A stretch of 64,000 nt of DNA from Sulfitobacter sp. (GCA_029252045.1 JAQXCD010000022.1:1-64000), one strand, 5' to 3'; shown: positions 18,427 to 28,882, counted from the stretch's first letter. Numbers and translations: made by a program. The notes: generated from the letters alone by a model not told the origin.

Positions 18427-18897
18427 ATGCGTAATTTTGATTTTGCACCGCTTTACCGCTCCACAGTCGGCTTTGACCAGATTGCGAGTATGATGGACCG
18501 CGCACTGACGGCGGAGACTGGCCAGACCAGCTATCCCCCCTACAATATCGAGAAACTTGAAGATGACGCGTATCGGGTTTCGATTGCCGTCGCAGGTTTT
18601 ACGGATGCTGATCTCAGTGTCGAAGTGCGCGATCGGTCTTTGATCGTGTCGGCGCGCAAGGCAGACGAAGATGCGGACAAGACATATCTGCACCGTGGCA
18701 TTGCCACTCGCGCGTTCGAGCGACGCTTCCATCTCGCGGATCATGTGGTTGTGACGGGGGCTACACACGCCGACGGGATGCTGCACATCGAGATGCAGCG
18801 TCAGGTGCCAGATGCCCTTAAACCGCGCCAGATCCAGATTGCCTCTGATGCGCGGCGGATCGGCAAGGATGTTGTTGACTCAACTGCCGTAAACTAA
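18427..18897 (+). CDS. Small heat-shock protein, Hsp20/IbpA family
   Basis: 156 aa. Alpha-crystallin chaperone that holds unfolding proteins. The N-terminus FDFAPLYRSTVGFDQIASMM and PPYNIEKLEDDAYRVSIAVAG are typical of IbpA/HspA class A proteins; SLIVSARKADEDADKTYLHR and FERRFHLADHVVV continue the crystallin domain. The ATG at 18427 follows GAGGATG; the track start at 18295 extends into the leader. Followed by a strong terminator. Confidence 0.93.
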   Translation: MRNFDFAPLYRSTVGFDQIASMMDRALTAETGQTSYPPYNIEKLEDDAYRVSIAVAGFTDADLSVEVRDRSLIVSARKADEDADKTYLHRGIATRAFERRFHLADHVVVTGATHADGMLHIEMQRQVPDALKPRQIQIASDARRIGKDVVDSTAVN

Positions 18898-18916
18898 CTC
18901 TTTCTACAGAATAACT

Positions 18917-18944
18917 AAGGCCCGGCGCGCGCGTCGGGCCTTTT
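18917..18944 (+). terminator. Rho-independent terminator after hsp20
   Basis: AAGGCCCG / CGGGCCTT stem with a 10-nt G+C-rich loop, followed by TT on top of the stem's own TT (TTTT), 20 nt after the hsp20 stop. Confidence 0.85.
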
Positions 18945-19015
18945 GCGTTGTTGGAGTCACCAAATGTAAACCTGTCACGGGCATCTTCTGCATCATCACA
19001 ATGCGGGAGAATTCG

Positions 19016-19756
19016 ATGAGCTTTTGGTCTTGGCTATGCGGCGCGATATGTGGCCTATTCACGGCAACCACCCTCTACGCGGGTGCCATCACTTTGTTGG
19101 ATGTAGGCAGCAAGCCGCGTAGTGCTCTCATCCCCGTTATAGCGCCTGCGCCGGAGGTTCGGACAACCCCGCTCGCCCCATCCAGCCTGTTTATTGGCCG
19201 CACCGGCAGCAGCCTGTTTCCCGAGATAGAAAAGGTTGAGCCGGTGAAGGCGACAGCGGGTGTGTCCGGCATGTCCAGCCGGGCTGTGTTAGTCATTCGT
19301 GACATCATCCAGTAGGCGGAATCCAGTCGCGCAGGTTATGACGCGGTGCAACATGGTGCAAAGATTGCGCCGCCGCGCCTGCCCACCCAGATGACCGTAG
19401 CCGAGATTTATGTATGGATTGACGCGACGCCGAACCAGCCACATGCCATCGGGCGTTATCAGTTTATTCCGTCCACCCTGCGGCGTGTCATGCGCACTGT
19501 GGGTGCCTCTCCAGACCAGCGATTTTCACCGGAGCTGCAAGATAGGCTGGCCGATGTTCTGCTGGCAGAAGCGGGGTATCACGAAGCCAAGCGGGGTGAG
19601 GTGAGCAGACGCGCCTTTATGAATAACCTTGCCAAGATTTGGGCCGGTTTGCCGAATGACACAGGCCGGTCACACTATGACAGCTATGCGGGTAACAAGG
19701 CCAGTATGACATGGGCGCGGTTTGATGCGCAAATGGCGCAAGTGTTTGGGCAGTAA
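19016..19756 (+). pseudogene. Membrane-anchored lysozyme-like protein with in-frame TAG
   Basis: The first part (ATG 19016, GGGAG 6 nt upstream) encodes a signal or anchor (WLCGAICGLFTATTLYAGA), a Pro-rich linker and IRDIIQ, then TAG at 19313-19315. The frame continues with AESSRAGYDAVQHGA, HAIGRYQFIPSTLRRVM and SYAGNKASMTW, a lysozyme-like (GH104-type) layout in which the Glu of AES would be catalytic. Both parts are in one frame, so a single nonsense change explains the break. Without it the product would be 246 aa and act on peptidoglycan in the periplasm. The second ORF has no signal peptide of its own. Confidence 0.75.
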
Positions 19757-19796
19757 CGTGCCGCCGACACCGTCAGCATCGGCGGCATGAAGTGTT

Positions 19797-21269
19797 TTAG
19801 ACGCTCATGCAGATGTATTTCATCTCCAGATAGTCCTCGATGCCGTGGTGGCTGCCTTCGCGGCCAAGACCGGACTGCTTTACGCCGCCAAAGGGCGCAA
19901 CCTCGGTCGAGATCAGGCCGGTGTTCACACCGACGATGCCGTACTCCAGCGCTTCGGCTACTTTGTACACGCGGCTTAGGTCTTTGGCGTAGAAGTAGCT
20001 GGCCAAACCAAAGATGGTGTCATTCGCCATGGCGATCACATCATCCTCGGTGTCGAACTTGAACAGCGGGGCAAGCGGGCCAAACGTCTCTTCCTGCGCT
20101 ACTTTCATGTCCTGCGTGACGCCGGTCATGATGGTGGGAGCAAGGAAGTTGCCGTCCATCGCGCCATTGGCACCCAGCGCGATTGTGGCGCCTTTGGCTT
20201 TTGCATCGTCGATATGCTCTTTCACCTTCTCGCCGGCGGCGGGGTTGATTAGCGGGCCAAGGGCAACGCCTTCCTCAAACCCGTCGCCGACCTTCAGCTT
20301 TTCTACTGCTGCAACCAGCTTGGCTGCGAAAGCGTCATAAACACCGGCCTGAACGTAGATGCGGTTGGCGCAAACACAGGTCTGCCCGTTGTTGCGGAAC
20401 TTGCACAGGATCGCCCCCTCAACAGCTGCATCCAGATCGGCGTCGTCAAACACGATAAACGGCGCGTTACCGCCCAGCTCCATGGAGCATTTCATGACCT
20501 GATCGGCGGCCTGTTTCATCAAGATACGACCCACTTCGGTGGAGCCGGTAAAGGTCAGCTTGCGTACGGCGGGGTTCTCGCAGAACTCTTTGCCGATGGC
20601 GGAGGAGGAGCTGGAGGGCACCACGTTGAACACGCCCGCAGGAATGCCTGCACGCTCGGCCAGCACACCCATCACAATGGCGGACAGCGGTGTCTCGGCG
20701 GCGGGACGCGCGACAAAGGCACAGCCGGCGGCCAGCGCGGGCGCGGCTTTGCGGGTGATCATCGCGTTGGGGAAGTTCCACGGCGTGATGGAGGCGGCCA
20801 CACCGATAGGCTGCTTGATTACGGTGATGCGCTTGTCACGTTGGTGACCAGGGATCGTCTCGCCGTAGATGCGCTTGGCCTGCTCACCGAAGAATTCGAT
20901 GAAGGACGCGCCGTAGGCAATCTCGCCTTTGGCTTCTGCCAGCGGCTTACCCTGCTCGGCGGTCAGAATCATGCCCAGATCGTCCTGATTGGCCATCATC
21001 AGGTCGAACCATTTGCGCATGACTGCGGCACGTTCCTTACCGGTCCATTTGGCCCATTCCTTTTGTGCCGCTTCCGCTTGCGCGATGGCACCGGCCACCT
21101 GTGCGCGGCTCAGGTTTGCCACTTTGGCCACCACATCGCCGCGTGAGGGGTTGGTCACATCAAATGTGCCATCCTCGCCCTCTACCCATTTTCCACCGAT
21201 ATAGGCGCGGGTTTCCAGCAGGCTGGGGTCTTTGAGCATGGATTTCAGGTCAGTTGTCGAAGCTGTCAT
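19797..21269 (-). CDS. gabD: Succinate-semialdehyde dehydrogenase, NAD(P)+
   Basis: 490 aa. Aldehyde dehydrogenase family; oxidises succinate semialdehyde from GABA to succinate. Catalytic Cys lies in NNGQTCVCANR, catalytic Glu in MELGGNAPFIVFDDAD, and the cofactor segment is ITPWNFPNAMITRKAAPALAAG. C-terminal FGGVKQSGLGREGSHHGIEDY is typical of GabD. The ATG at 21269 is chosen because AAGGAG then has 7-nt spacing. The track ORF to 22073 is an extension through the opposite gene. gabT is 33 kb away. Confidence 0.94.
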   Translation of the reverse strand: MTASTTDLKSMLKDPSLLETRAYIGGKWVEGEDGTFDVTNPSRGDVVAKVANLSRAQVAGAIAQAEAAQKEWAKWTGKERAAVMRKWFDLMMANQDDLGMILTAEQGKPLAEAKGEIAYGASFIEFFGEQAKRIYGETIPGHQRDKRITVIKQPIGVAASITPWNFPNAMITRKAAPALAAGCAFVARPAAETPLSAIVMGVLAERAGIPAGVFNVVPSSSSSAIGKEFCENPAVRKLTFTGSTEVGRILMKQAADQVMKCSMELGGNAPFIVFDDADLDAAVEGAILCKFRNNGQTCVCANRIYVQAGVYDAFAAKLVAAVEKLKVGDGFEEGVALGPLINPAAGEKVKEHIDDAKAKGATIALGANGAMDGNFLAPTIMTGVTQDMKVAQEETFGPLAPLFKFDTEDDVIAMANDTIFGLASYFYAKDLSRVYKVAEALEYGIVGVNTGLISTEVAPFGGVKQSGLGREGSHHGIEDYLEMKYICMSV

Positions 21270-21350
21270 GTGCATTCTCCTTGAATTCGTCTGGGAACCC
21301 AAAGCAACAATGGGTATGATTGTCCAGTTCACATTGAGAGGATCCGCGCA

Positions 21351-22142
21351 ATGAAGCTGGATGATGCCTATGCCAACGCAGCCCATATCGAGGGCGCCGA
21401 GACCTATCCCCCCCGTTGGGAGGAAGAAGCGAGTGCGTTCCGGGAGAACCTTGGCGCACGGGCGCAGCAGGGGGTCAAATACGGCCCGAGCGCGCGGCAA
21501 ACCTTTGATTTTTTTCAGCCTGAGGGCGTGGCGCGTGGCACCATGATCTTTGTGCATGGCGGATATTGGAAGGCGTTTGATGCGTCGGTCTGGTCCCATT
21601 TGGCGGCGGGTGCGCTTGCGCGGGGCTGGGCCGTCGCGATGCCCAGCTATGATTTGTGCCCTGATGTGCGGATTGCGGATATTACCCGCCAGGTTGCGGC
21701 TGCGGTGACCAAAATTGCGGATCGCACGTTTGGTCCGCTGGCGTTGGCAGGTCATTCCGCGGGGGGGCATCTTGTTTGCCGCATGACAGACCCGCTGATT
21801 CTTCCTTCCGAGATTCGCGAGCGGATCAAACAGGTTGTGGCGATTTCGCCCGTTGGTGATCTGGCCCCGTTGATGGATACCACCATGAACGAAGTCCTGC
21901 GCATCGATGCCGCCGAGGCGCAGGCCGAAAGCCCCGTAAACATGGCGCCACCGCACGGGTTGGACCTGAGCATCTGGGTCGGCGCGGATGAGCGCCCTGT
22001 TTTTCTGGAGCAAGCCGAGAAGCTGGCCCGCACATGGGGCGCGCGTCGCGTGGTCGAAGAGGGCAAACATCACTTTGATATCATCGATGGCTTAACCGAT
22101 CCCGACGGCCTGATGATCAAGGCGCTTTTGGGGCTTAAGTAA
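21351..22142 (+). CDS. Alpha/beta hydrolase, kynurenine-formamidase-like
   Basis: 263 aa. The oxyanion motif HGGYW, the nucleophile elbow AGHSAGGH and a late histidine in EGKHHFDIID form the usual triad pattern, with an Asp expected between. HGGYW with GHSAGG is characteristic of eukaryotic-type kynurenine formamidases and related BD-FAE esterases. Divergent from gabD with an 81-nt gap. Substrate not certain: N-formylkynurenine or another amide/ester. Confidence 0.8.
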   Translation: MKLDDAYANAAHIEGAETYPPRWEEEASAFRENLGARAQQGVKYGPSARQTFDFFQPEGVARGTMIFVHGGYWKAFDASVWSHLAAGALARGWAVAMPSYDLCPDVRIADITRQVAAAVTKIADRTFGPLALAGHSAGGHLVCRMTDPLILPSEIRERIKQVVAISPVGDLAPLMDTTMNEVLRIDAAEAQAESPVNMAPPHGLDLSIWVGADERPVFLEQAEKLARTWGARRVVEEGKHHFDIIDGLTDPDGLMIKALLGLK

Positions 22143-22366
22143 TCGGATATTGCGTGCTGTCGCCCTCTGTTCGATCGTGGGGCGGAGAGGGGACACACGC
22201 TGTAAATACGAGTCAGGACATATGGGGTCTTTGTCCAATGAGTGGTGTTCGGTCTTTCCTTTAAGCTGAGCTTTTGCGAAACTTTCCGAATATTGAAAAG
22301 CCGGGGATATAAATCTCATTCACATTCCTTATATTGATGAAAAGACACAAAAAGGCGGAGATCCAC

Positions 22367-23444
22367 ATGGCTAATCTTGATGCGCAGGTACGCGAATCTC
22401 AGGCACAAGTTGCCGAAGCGCAGGGCAAAATTGCCGAGCTGACCAGCCGGATCGAGACGGCACGCGCAAAAAATCAACGCGGGGGAAGTGTCCGATATTG
22501 ATATCGAGAACGCCTCACTTGAGGATGTTCACGCGCACACCGAGGTAATGAACGCCAATATTGCAGAGCTGATTATGGGGCTGGATGATGTCACGGCCGG
22601 TTTCAGCCGCGACTTTGACGAAATGCGCTCCAAGACAGGCTGGGAGAGCATGATTGGCATCTTCTTCTCCGCCAAGGCAGACAGCATGCGTCAGGAACGG
22701 GTGCGCAGCGCCAGCATTGACGATAGGTTGCAGGACCTGATTGCGAAATCGGACACTATTGTGAAGCTGCTGGAAGGCCAACTGGCAGTTCTGGAAGAGC
22801 AGAAGACCAAGGTTGAGGGTAACCTGACCGAGACGCTTAGCGACCGCGAGGCGACCGTGGCCGAGCTTGAAAGCCTGCGCACAGATATCGGAAACATGGA
22901 CCCGGAGATCATCAAGCTGGAGAATGCCATCGCGTCCGAGATGGATGCGGCCAAGCGGACTGCGCTGGAAAGCCAGCCGGCGGCAGCGAACGCCCGCTAC
23001 AACGCCATGGTGCAGGACGAGCAGGTCAAACTGGCCAAGAGCCAGACGCTGGAGCGCTACATCGACAAGGGCAAAACCTGGGTGGACAGCTTGCAGAACC
23101 AAGCGGCCACGCAAATGGTGCTGATCAACAAGCTACAAACCGATACCAAGCAGCGTGTGGTGCTGTATGACGCGCTAACCAAATCGTTGAAAACCGCGCA
23201 ACAACAGGACGTAGCCCACCGCATCAACGAGATCGGTGTAAAGACGGACCAAGAGGCGCAATCCGCCATGGCTGGCATCGGTGCCGCCACCAACGCGCGG
23301 ATGGCCGAGATGATGGAAGCCCACGAGGATCACATGGTCTTTGCCCGCGACGTTCTGGAGCAAAAGGCGAAGGCCGACGAGCGGTTTGCGCGGCGGTTTG
23401 CCAAGATTATCGAGAAGCATGATAGCAATGCGTATGGGGAATGA
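22367..23444 (+). pseudogene. Cluster gene A: coiled-coil protein with one-base frameshift
   Basis: The ATG at 22367 follows a GGCGGAG site and opens MANLDAQVRESQAQVAEAQG, then runs into a stop after the A6 tract at 22468-22473. Removing one A (or one G of the nearby G5) joins it to the long frame at ARAKINAGEVSDIDIENASL. The joined product is 358 aa, mostly coiled coil (ELESLRTDIGNMDPEIIKLE, many Gln/Glu/Lys heptads), somewhat like TelA- or PspA-type coiled-coil proteins but without clear homology. The GTG at 22488 used in the track has no proper ribosome site. First gene of the AAA+ cluster. The 224-nt region before it shows no clear promoter. Confidence 0.75.
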
Positions 23445-23568
23445 GCCAGCGCAGCAGGTGCCTGATCCCGCGCCTGCTGTTAAGTCTCGGCGGTTGTTCA
23501 AGGTTGCAATGTTGACAGAAGCGGCAGTTGTACTTGGCCGCGATTTATCGGGTCTGGTCGTTAGATGA
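23434..23568 (+). CDS. Possible 44-aa ORF linking cluster genes A and B
   Basis: ATG at 23434 overlaps the end of gene A; stop at 23566-23568 overlaps the start of gene B (ATGA). The product contains PAQQVPDPAPAVKSRRLFK and a short hydrophobic stretch. It could provide translational coupling to gene B, which has no ribosome site of its own. It has no recognised family and may be chance. Confidence 0.25.
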   Translation: MGNEPAQQVPDPAPAVKSRRLFKVAMLTEAAVVLGRDLSGLVVR

Positions 23569-24683
23569 CGAACCCCAACGTCGATCACTACGACCTGAAG
23601 GACACCTTCGCCAGCCGCCGGTATTTTACCAAGTTCAGCGGCATAATGCAGCATATGCTGCGTGTGGCCGGCGTGATGGAGGCCGAGGGCCAGTTGAACC
23701 GTGACGAAGTCACGATCCTCACCCGTTACGCGGCCAGCCTCACCCACACTTTCCGCGCCCTGAGTTGGAAGTATCTGCTCGTAGGCCGCGAGACGGGCCG
23801 CTTTTTCGGGTCACTCACCATTGACGGGCATGACAGCGGGTTTCCCGTGGCCGAAGAGCTGATGAGCATGGCAAATGATGCGCATCAGGCGCACAGCCAC
23901 CTGTCTTCGATGCCGTCTGTGGATGCGCTGAAAGACAAGATGGTGTCGAGTATCCTCAGTGATCGCAGCATCCCTACAAAGCTCCAGTTTAGTCTCTCGC
24001 AAAGGCTCTATTACGAGGAATTGTTGAAGGGCGACATGTTCTGGGTGCGCAATGATGCGCAGGCCGAATGGTTGGGCGATGTCGGTAAACGCCGCAAATA
24101 CAGGCTGCATTGGGCGACCTATGACAGTCAGGTGAACCTGCCCGTGATCTACATGATGGAGGTCGAGGATTCGGGCCGCGAAGCGTTGCCCGTTGACGCG
24201 CGCCGCTGGCTGGAGGTGCAGTCGCATCTGAGCGCGCAGGCGCTGGGCGGGCTGAAACTGGTCACGATCGCACGCGGCTTTGATGAGGATTTTGCGGATC
24301 TGCATCCTTAACGCCTGCGCCGTTTCCACCTTGGGCCGATGTACAGCCATGCCTACACTCACCAAAACGGCCCTCTGCGCGATGTTCTGGCCGAGGCAAA
24401 AGCCCCCGAGGGCCAAGACTGGGCCATGGTCTGGACCGAGGAAGAGCTGCTGTCAGACCGTGTGATTGAAGAAAAAGAAGGCTGGTTTTCGACGGTCGAG
24501 CGGCAGATTTTTGCGCTGGACCCGATGGGCAATCAACTGCCCGATATGGGTGCCACGCGCACTGTCCGAAGCATCATTTTACCCCAGCGTCCCTATCAGG
24601 TGCTGGAAGAGCATAACCCGCCGGGTTTTATGGGGGTACGGAAGTTTGTTGTGAGCAGCGCGGGACGGGTGCTGCAATATTGA
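23565..24683 (+). pseudogene. Cluster gene B: uncharacterised protein with in-frame TAA
   Basis: The frame from ATG 23565 encodes YDLKDTFASRRYFTKFSGIM onward, stops at TAA 24309-24311 after FADLHP, and continues in the same frame as RLRRFHLGPMYSHAYT and on to 24683. One base (for example AAA to TAA) restores a 372-aa protein. The product is soluble-looking, with no signal peptide or known catalytic motif. I do not recognise a family. Two separate products (248 and 114 aa) are possible but the second has no ribosome site at ATG 24339. Confidence 0.7.
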
Positions 24684-24714
24684 GCGGCAGTGCGGATGAG
24701 CCTGCGGGATTGAG

Positions 24715-24736
24715 CATATATGGCCAAATAAGATAG
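24715..24736 (+). repeat. Dispersed 3' element, copy D (tail only)
   Basis: CATATATGGCCAAATAAGAT at 24715-24734 followed by AG, 31 nt after the stop of cluster gene B. It shares GGCCAAATAAGATAG exactly with copy C but has no strong hairpin before it. Confidence 0.6.
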
Positions 24737-24767
24737 AGGCCGGAGCGCATTTTAAGGAGAGATCGGG

Positions 24768-26702
24768 ATGAGCCAGACGTGAGACCAGATGGAGCTTCGC
24801 GAGGAAGATATCGCCAAACATATCGCTATTGCACAATCGTTGATCGAAGGGTTTGACCACGCGCCGCGCATTGGCAAGGTGTCTGATGCACCTGCGGAGG
24901 AGCGGTCCTCCGGTATCGGTACGCGGCGGCGGTTCCGCTCGACCACGCTTGGGTTGGTGACGCAGCGGCGGGTGGCATCGGGTGCCGTGCAATTGATTGC
25001 ACGCGTCGAGGCGGCGGATGGTGATGATGCGCTGATGTCACCGTTGCAGGCGACTGTGCTGCATGTGATCCGGCGCGCGCTGGCGATAGCCTTGGCCGTG
25101 GCCGAGAATTTTGCGGACCAGTCTGGTTTGGCGGATCTGAAACGTGCCAACCTTGAAGCGGCTTTGCTCCCCGCGCGTAAAGCCGAGTTTGGCGAGTTGC
25201 TGGCCGCTGATGCGTTGGTGACGCTCCATGTGTTCGGCAATGCCACGGCCTATCTGCTGTCCTCGCATCTGACCGAAGTGACGGTTGAGGTGGGTGACGT
25301 CGAGGAGGTGCTGACCGACATTGGCCAGACGGCGCTGCATGGCGCATTGTGGGAGCTGGATCAGGACATTGCCGCCCACGCCAGTGACGACCATCGGCTG
25401 GTGGCCACCGTTGCCGCCTTTGCCGAGGCATTGATGGAGAAGGTGGCCTTGAGGGCTACAACAGCCCCACGTCTGGAAGCCTTCAGCGCCGCCGCGTGGC
25501 ATGTGGAGGCGGATGATTTCACCGTGCGCGGGTTCAGCCCTGCGTCCAAGGCGAAGTCGACCAAGCTGACCATGACGTTAAAGAAACCCAACGAAGTGGT
25601 CGGAAACCACATCGCGAAATATCAGTCCATGAAGCTGGCGAAAATGCTGATGGCTTATGACTTTGAGCGTCGTCTGAACCCCTTTGCCGAAATGGGCGGG
25701 TTCATCTTTACCTTTATGGGTGACGGAGCACCGGGCACGGGCAAGACGACGCTGATCCAGATGATGGCGGGGTTGATCTCGGAATACTGCGGGCATGCGG
25801 GCTATCCCTTCCGCTATCAGAACCTGAGCACCGATAATATTGACAGTTATCAGGGCAAATCGGGCCAGAACGCCAAGGCGTTTATCAACAACATCATTGA
25901 TCCATCTGTGATCGGCTTTGGGACGATCGACGACATCGACCAGCTTGCAGGCAAACGCGGGGACCGTCAGTCCAGCGCGGGGCAACTGGAAATTACCGCC
26001 GTGTTGATGGAGAGTTTTGCGGGCGCCAATACCGTTGTGCGCGGGAACTGTACGTTCGGGATGTTCTCCAACTATCCCGAAAACGTCGATGATGCGCTGC
26101 GCCAGCGGGCTGGTGCGCGGTTTCTGGTGGACGGGCCGCAGACGCGGGAGGATTACGTTGATATCCTCTATCTGCTGATGGGCAAGAACCACTCGATCCC
26201 GCTGGGCGATCACGAAGTGTTCGAAGCGCAGGCGATCAAAAAGGCGGTTGCCGCCAGCTTTGAAGGCCACTCCCGCCCGCATGAGGCGGGGCTGATCACC
26301 GTCTATGACGCCGTGCAGGAGAAGATCGGCGCGCTGGATACAATCAACAAGTTAGGGACGTATCTGAAAGCGATTCAGGAGGCCGACCCGCGTTTCACCG
26401 GCCGTGCGATCAAGAACATCACCGATGCGGTCAAGGTCCGCGCGATGGATTTCGAACTGCCCGATGAATGGATGGAGCAGCCGGACCTGTTCCTGTTCAA
26501 ACCCTATGACGCCAAGAAAGCGATGATCGAGGATATGCGCCAGCCTATCACGGTGGAGATGGTGGTGCAGGAGATCAACCGCTATGCGGATTCAGAGTTC
26601 CGCTATGCGGATAAGTCGGATGAGGTGGCGATTGAGGGGATGGTGAGGGATATGGGGCGGAGCGTTGAGGCTAAGAAGCGGTATTTGGGAGGGGAGGAGT
26701 GA
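24768..26702 (+). pseudogene. Cluster gene C: AAA+ ATPase with TGA at codon 5
   Basis: A well-placed start (ATG 24768, AAGGAG with 8-nt spacing) reads MSQT and meets TGA at 24780-24782; the frame then continues DQMELREEDIAKHIAIAQ to 26702. TGG to TGA would explain it (644 aa if sense). From ATG 24789 the ORF is 637 aa but that codon has no ribosome site, so expression would need reinitiation. Residues about 1-300 are an uncharacterised helical region. Then comes one AAA+ domain: Walker A GDGAPGTGKTTLIQMM near 311, Walker B-like GFGTIDDIDQL near 379, and a putative arginine-finger region DDALRQRAGAR near 434. The lesion is so near the start that the protein may still be made. Confidence 0.8.
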
Positions 26703-27508
26703 AGAGTAAAATCAGAACATCGGGTGCAATATGGACGCGCGGCCCGTTTTGGTTCGGTGTTTTGCTTTCAATAATTGTTGTCGGCTTTGGATACTACAGT
26801 TTGATAAATTGGCCATTATGCGGTGAAATTGGACCATGCATGTCGAACTGGAATCAGCTGAGGTTTCGCTCAACGCCTAATGAGATTGGTGATATGCTAG
26901 CTGGCTTTGCAGGTGCACTTGCATTTATTTGGATCGTTGTGACTGTCTTGCTTCAAGCCGCAGAACTTAGAGAGCAAAGAGAGCAGTTTGAAAAGATGGC
27001 CGATGCTCAAGAAGATCAAGTGAAAATACTGGTAGAGCAGCGGAAGTTTTATGAGAGGGAAGAAAATTCTCGACGTGAAGCATCAGCACGCCTTCAAATC
27101 GATGTGCTTCTTCAAGGTATTTCCGATTTGATAGATTTAGAAGCGCGGTCATCTTCAATCATTAGCGAAGATGGGTGGCCGCAAGTCTTTGGTGACCGTG
27201 GTGCCGATACCGTGGATATTCACCTGTTTAAAAATAGAAATTCAGTGTGCTCATTCTTTTATCAACTTGATGGTGAAATAGTTAGACTTTCTCGGGCTAT
27301 CGAGCCGTATTTGATAATTCAGAGAAGATTAGAAGAAGTAGCTCAGCTTTTCGAAGTCTTTCCAGATGATCAGATTGCTAGACTAAGAAATATGGGGCTT
27401 TACGACTTGCAAACTGGCGTAAATTCGTTTGTCGAAGCAAATATCTGGGAACAGATTGCATCAGATCCGGCTAATCCAAACAATTTTATTAATGGAGGAA
27501 TAGCATGA
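26699..27508 (+). CDS. Cluster gene D: A+T-rich membrane-anchored coiled-coil protein
   Basis: 269 aa. Two transmembrane segments (WFGVLLSIIVVGFGYYSL and MLAGFAGALAFIWIVVTVLL) are followed by a coiled coil (AAELREQREQFEKMADAQED) and a soluble C-terminal part. The layout resembles membrane proteins often found as accessory genes. Base composition is unlike its neighbours: two sampled 60-base lines have 26 and 22 G+C. The gene is nevertheless stitched in by overlaps on both sides (GTGA with gene C, ATGA with gene E). Function unknown; a transferred gene is the likely origin. Confidence 0.75.
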   Translation: MKSKIRTSGAIWTRGPFWFGVLLSIIVVGFGYYSLINWPLCGEIGPCMSNWNQLRFRSTPNEIGDMLAGFAGALAFIWIVVTVLLQAAELREQREQFEKMADAQEDQVKILVEQRKFYEREENSRREASARLQIDVLLQGISDLIDLEARSSSIISEDGWPQVFGDRGADTVDIHLFKNRNSVCSFFYQLDGEIVRLSRAIEPYLIIQRRLEEVAQLFEVFPDDQIARLRNMGLYDLQTGVNSFVEANIWEQIASDPANPNNFINGGIA

Positions 27509-28879
27509 ACCGCCTCATCCGCGCCGGCCTGATGTTCGGCAACCTCTTCCATGTCCATTCGCCGGCCTTGGTGGAACGCTATAACCGTGCGCTGCACCAT
27601 CTGACGGGCAAGCGCACCGCGCTCACCGATTTCTACATCGATCTCTCCGGCTACTCGCCCGAAGTGGGCGACGAGCTGGACGACCCCCTCTACCTCAACC
27701 ACAAAGGCGTGAACCGGCAGTTTATCTTGCTCAGTGTGGAGCAGCGCACGGCGCCGTTGCTGAGCGTGAAATTCTCGACCTCCAAGACCATCCTGCAAAA
27801 GTTCATCGCCGAAAACGAGGCGGCGCTGTTTGCGTTGACTGCCAAGGATGCGGTGGCGGGGGAGTTGGTGAACTCGGTCTATGATGTGTCCCAGCCGAAA
27901 CGTCTGTTCGACATCCGCCGTATCACAATCGACGCCGACACCACGGGCGGCACGGTCAAAGACGCCGCCAAGCTGGCCGAGATGGTCGACCGCTTCCGCG
28001 ATTCCGAGAGTGGCTGGTATGACGACGTGCTCATCGCCGAAATGATCGGCCTTGCGGGCAAGACGGGCGATGTGGTGCGCAATCCCGTCAAACTCAAGGT
28101 CATGAGTTTCGAGCAGCGCAATTTTTGGACGGCGCATTTTGGCGGCCTTTATGTGTTTCAGGACGTGGAGCACCCCGCCGTCATCGCGCCTGCGGGCAAG
28201 GACGGGCTGGACGATTTGCCGCTTAAACACGTTTACGACGCGACCCAACGCAACCAGATTGCGCATTTCTTCCAGCTGAACGGGTTGACCCAGACGATAC
28301 TGGAGGCGCGCGGCATCAAGTCCGCCGCCATTCTACGGCAGAAGATGGATTTCATCCTGATTGATGCGGTGGCTGGGCAGGAGGGTGTGGAGTTGACGGG
28401 CCTAACCCGCGCCGACCTGCGCCGCCTTGCGCGGCAGCACGCCGACCACCTGCCGCCCGAATTCCACACGCTGGGGCAATTGGTGAACTGGGCCGAGAAT
28501 GGCGGCGCTTTCCCCAACATCGACAGTGCCGATCCTGTCTATTTCTACACGTTGCGCGCGGCGGATACGTCTGACGCGCCACTGGTGAATATGCTGCTGG
28601 CCCAGCTGGCGCCCAAGGACATCCGCCAGCTGTTCATCTGCCACAAAGACCTGTTTTACACGACCTACGCTGGCTGGCCCGATGCCAAACGCGCCTATGT
28701 TACCGATTTTCTCGAACGCGAGTATCAGGTGGACAAGGCCGGCGTGCGTGACGCACATGTTTGGTCATGCGCCCGCAGTTCAGGTGCCACCCCTGCCGCG
28801 CAAAGGCAAAAAACCGCCCCCCGTTCCGGACCGCATCGCGGCTGTCGGGCCGTGGGGCGCCGTGACGTGGAGGAAATAG
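27505..28879 (+). pseudogene. Cluster gene E: uncharacterised protein with C-terminal frameshift
   Basis: Starts NRLIRAGLMFGNLFHVHSPA and stays open to 29040, but after VDKAGVRDA (about 28755) the frame becomes Arg/Pro/Gly-rich nonsense overlapping gene F. In the +1 frame the sequence continues as FGHAPAVQVPPLPRKGKKPP and ends WGAVTWRK at TAG 28879, 3 nt before gene F, which is the natural arrangement (457 aa). One extra base near 28750-28757 explains it. I recall similar proteins in Rhodobacterales (possibly DUF6638) but cannot confirm. No catalytic motif seen. Confidence 0.7.
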
Positions 28880-28882
28880 GAT

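Noticed and set aside
22468-22473. Programmed -1 frameshift at AAAAAA in cluster gene A
   Set aside because: The required shift is +1 (skip one base), opposite to the usual -1 slippage; no stimulatory hairpin is evident.
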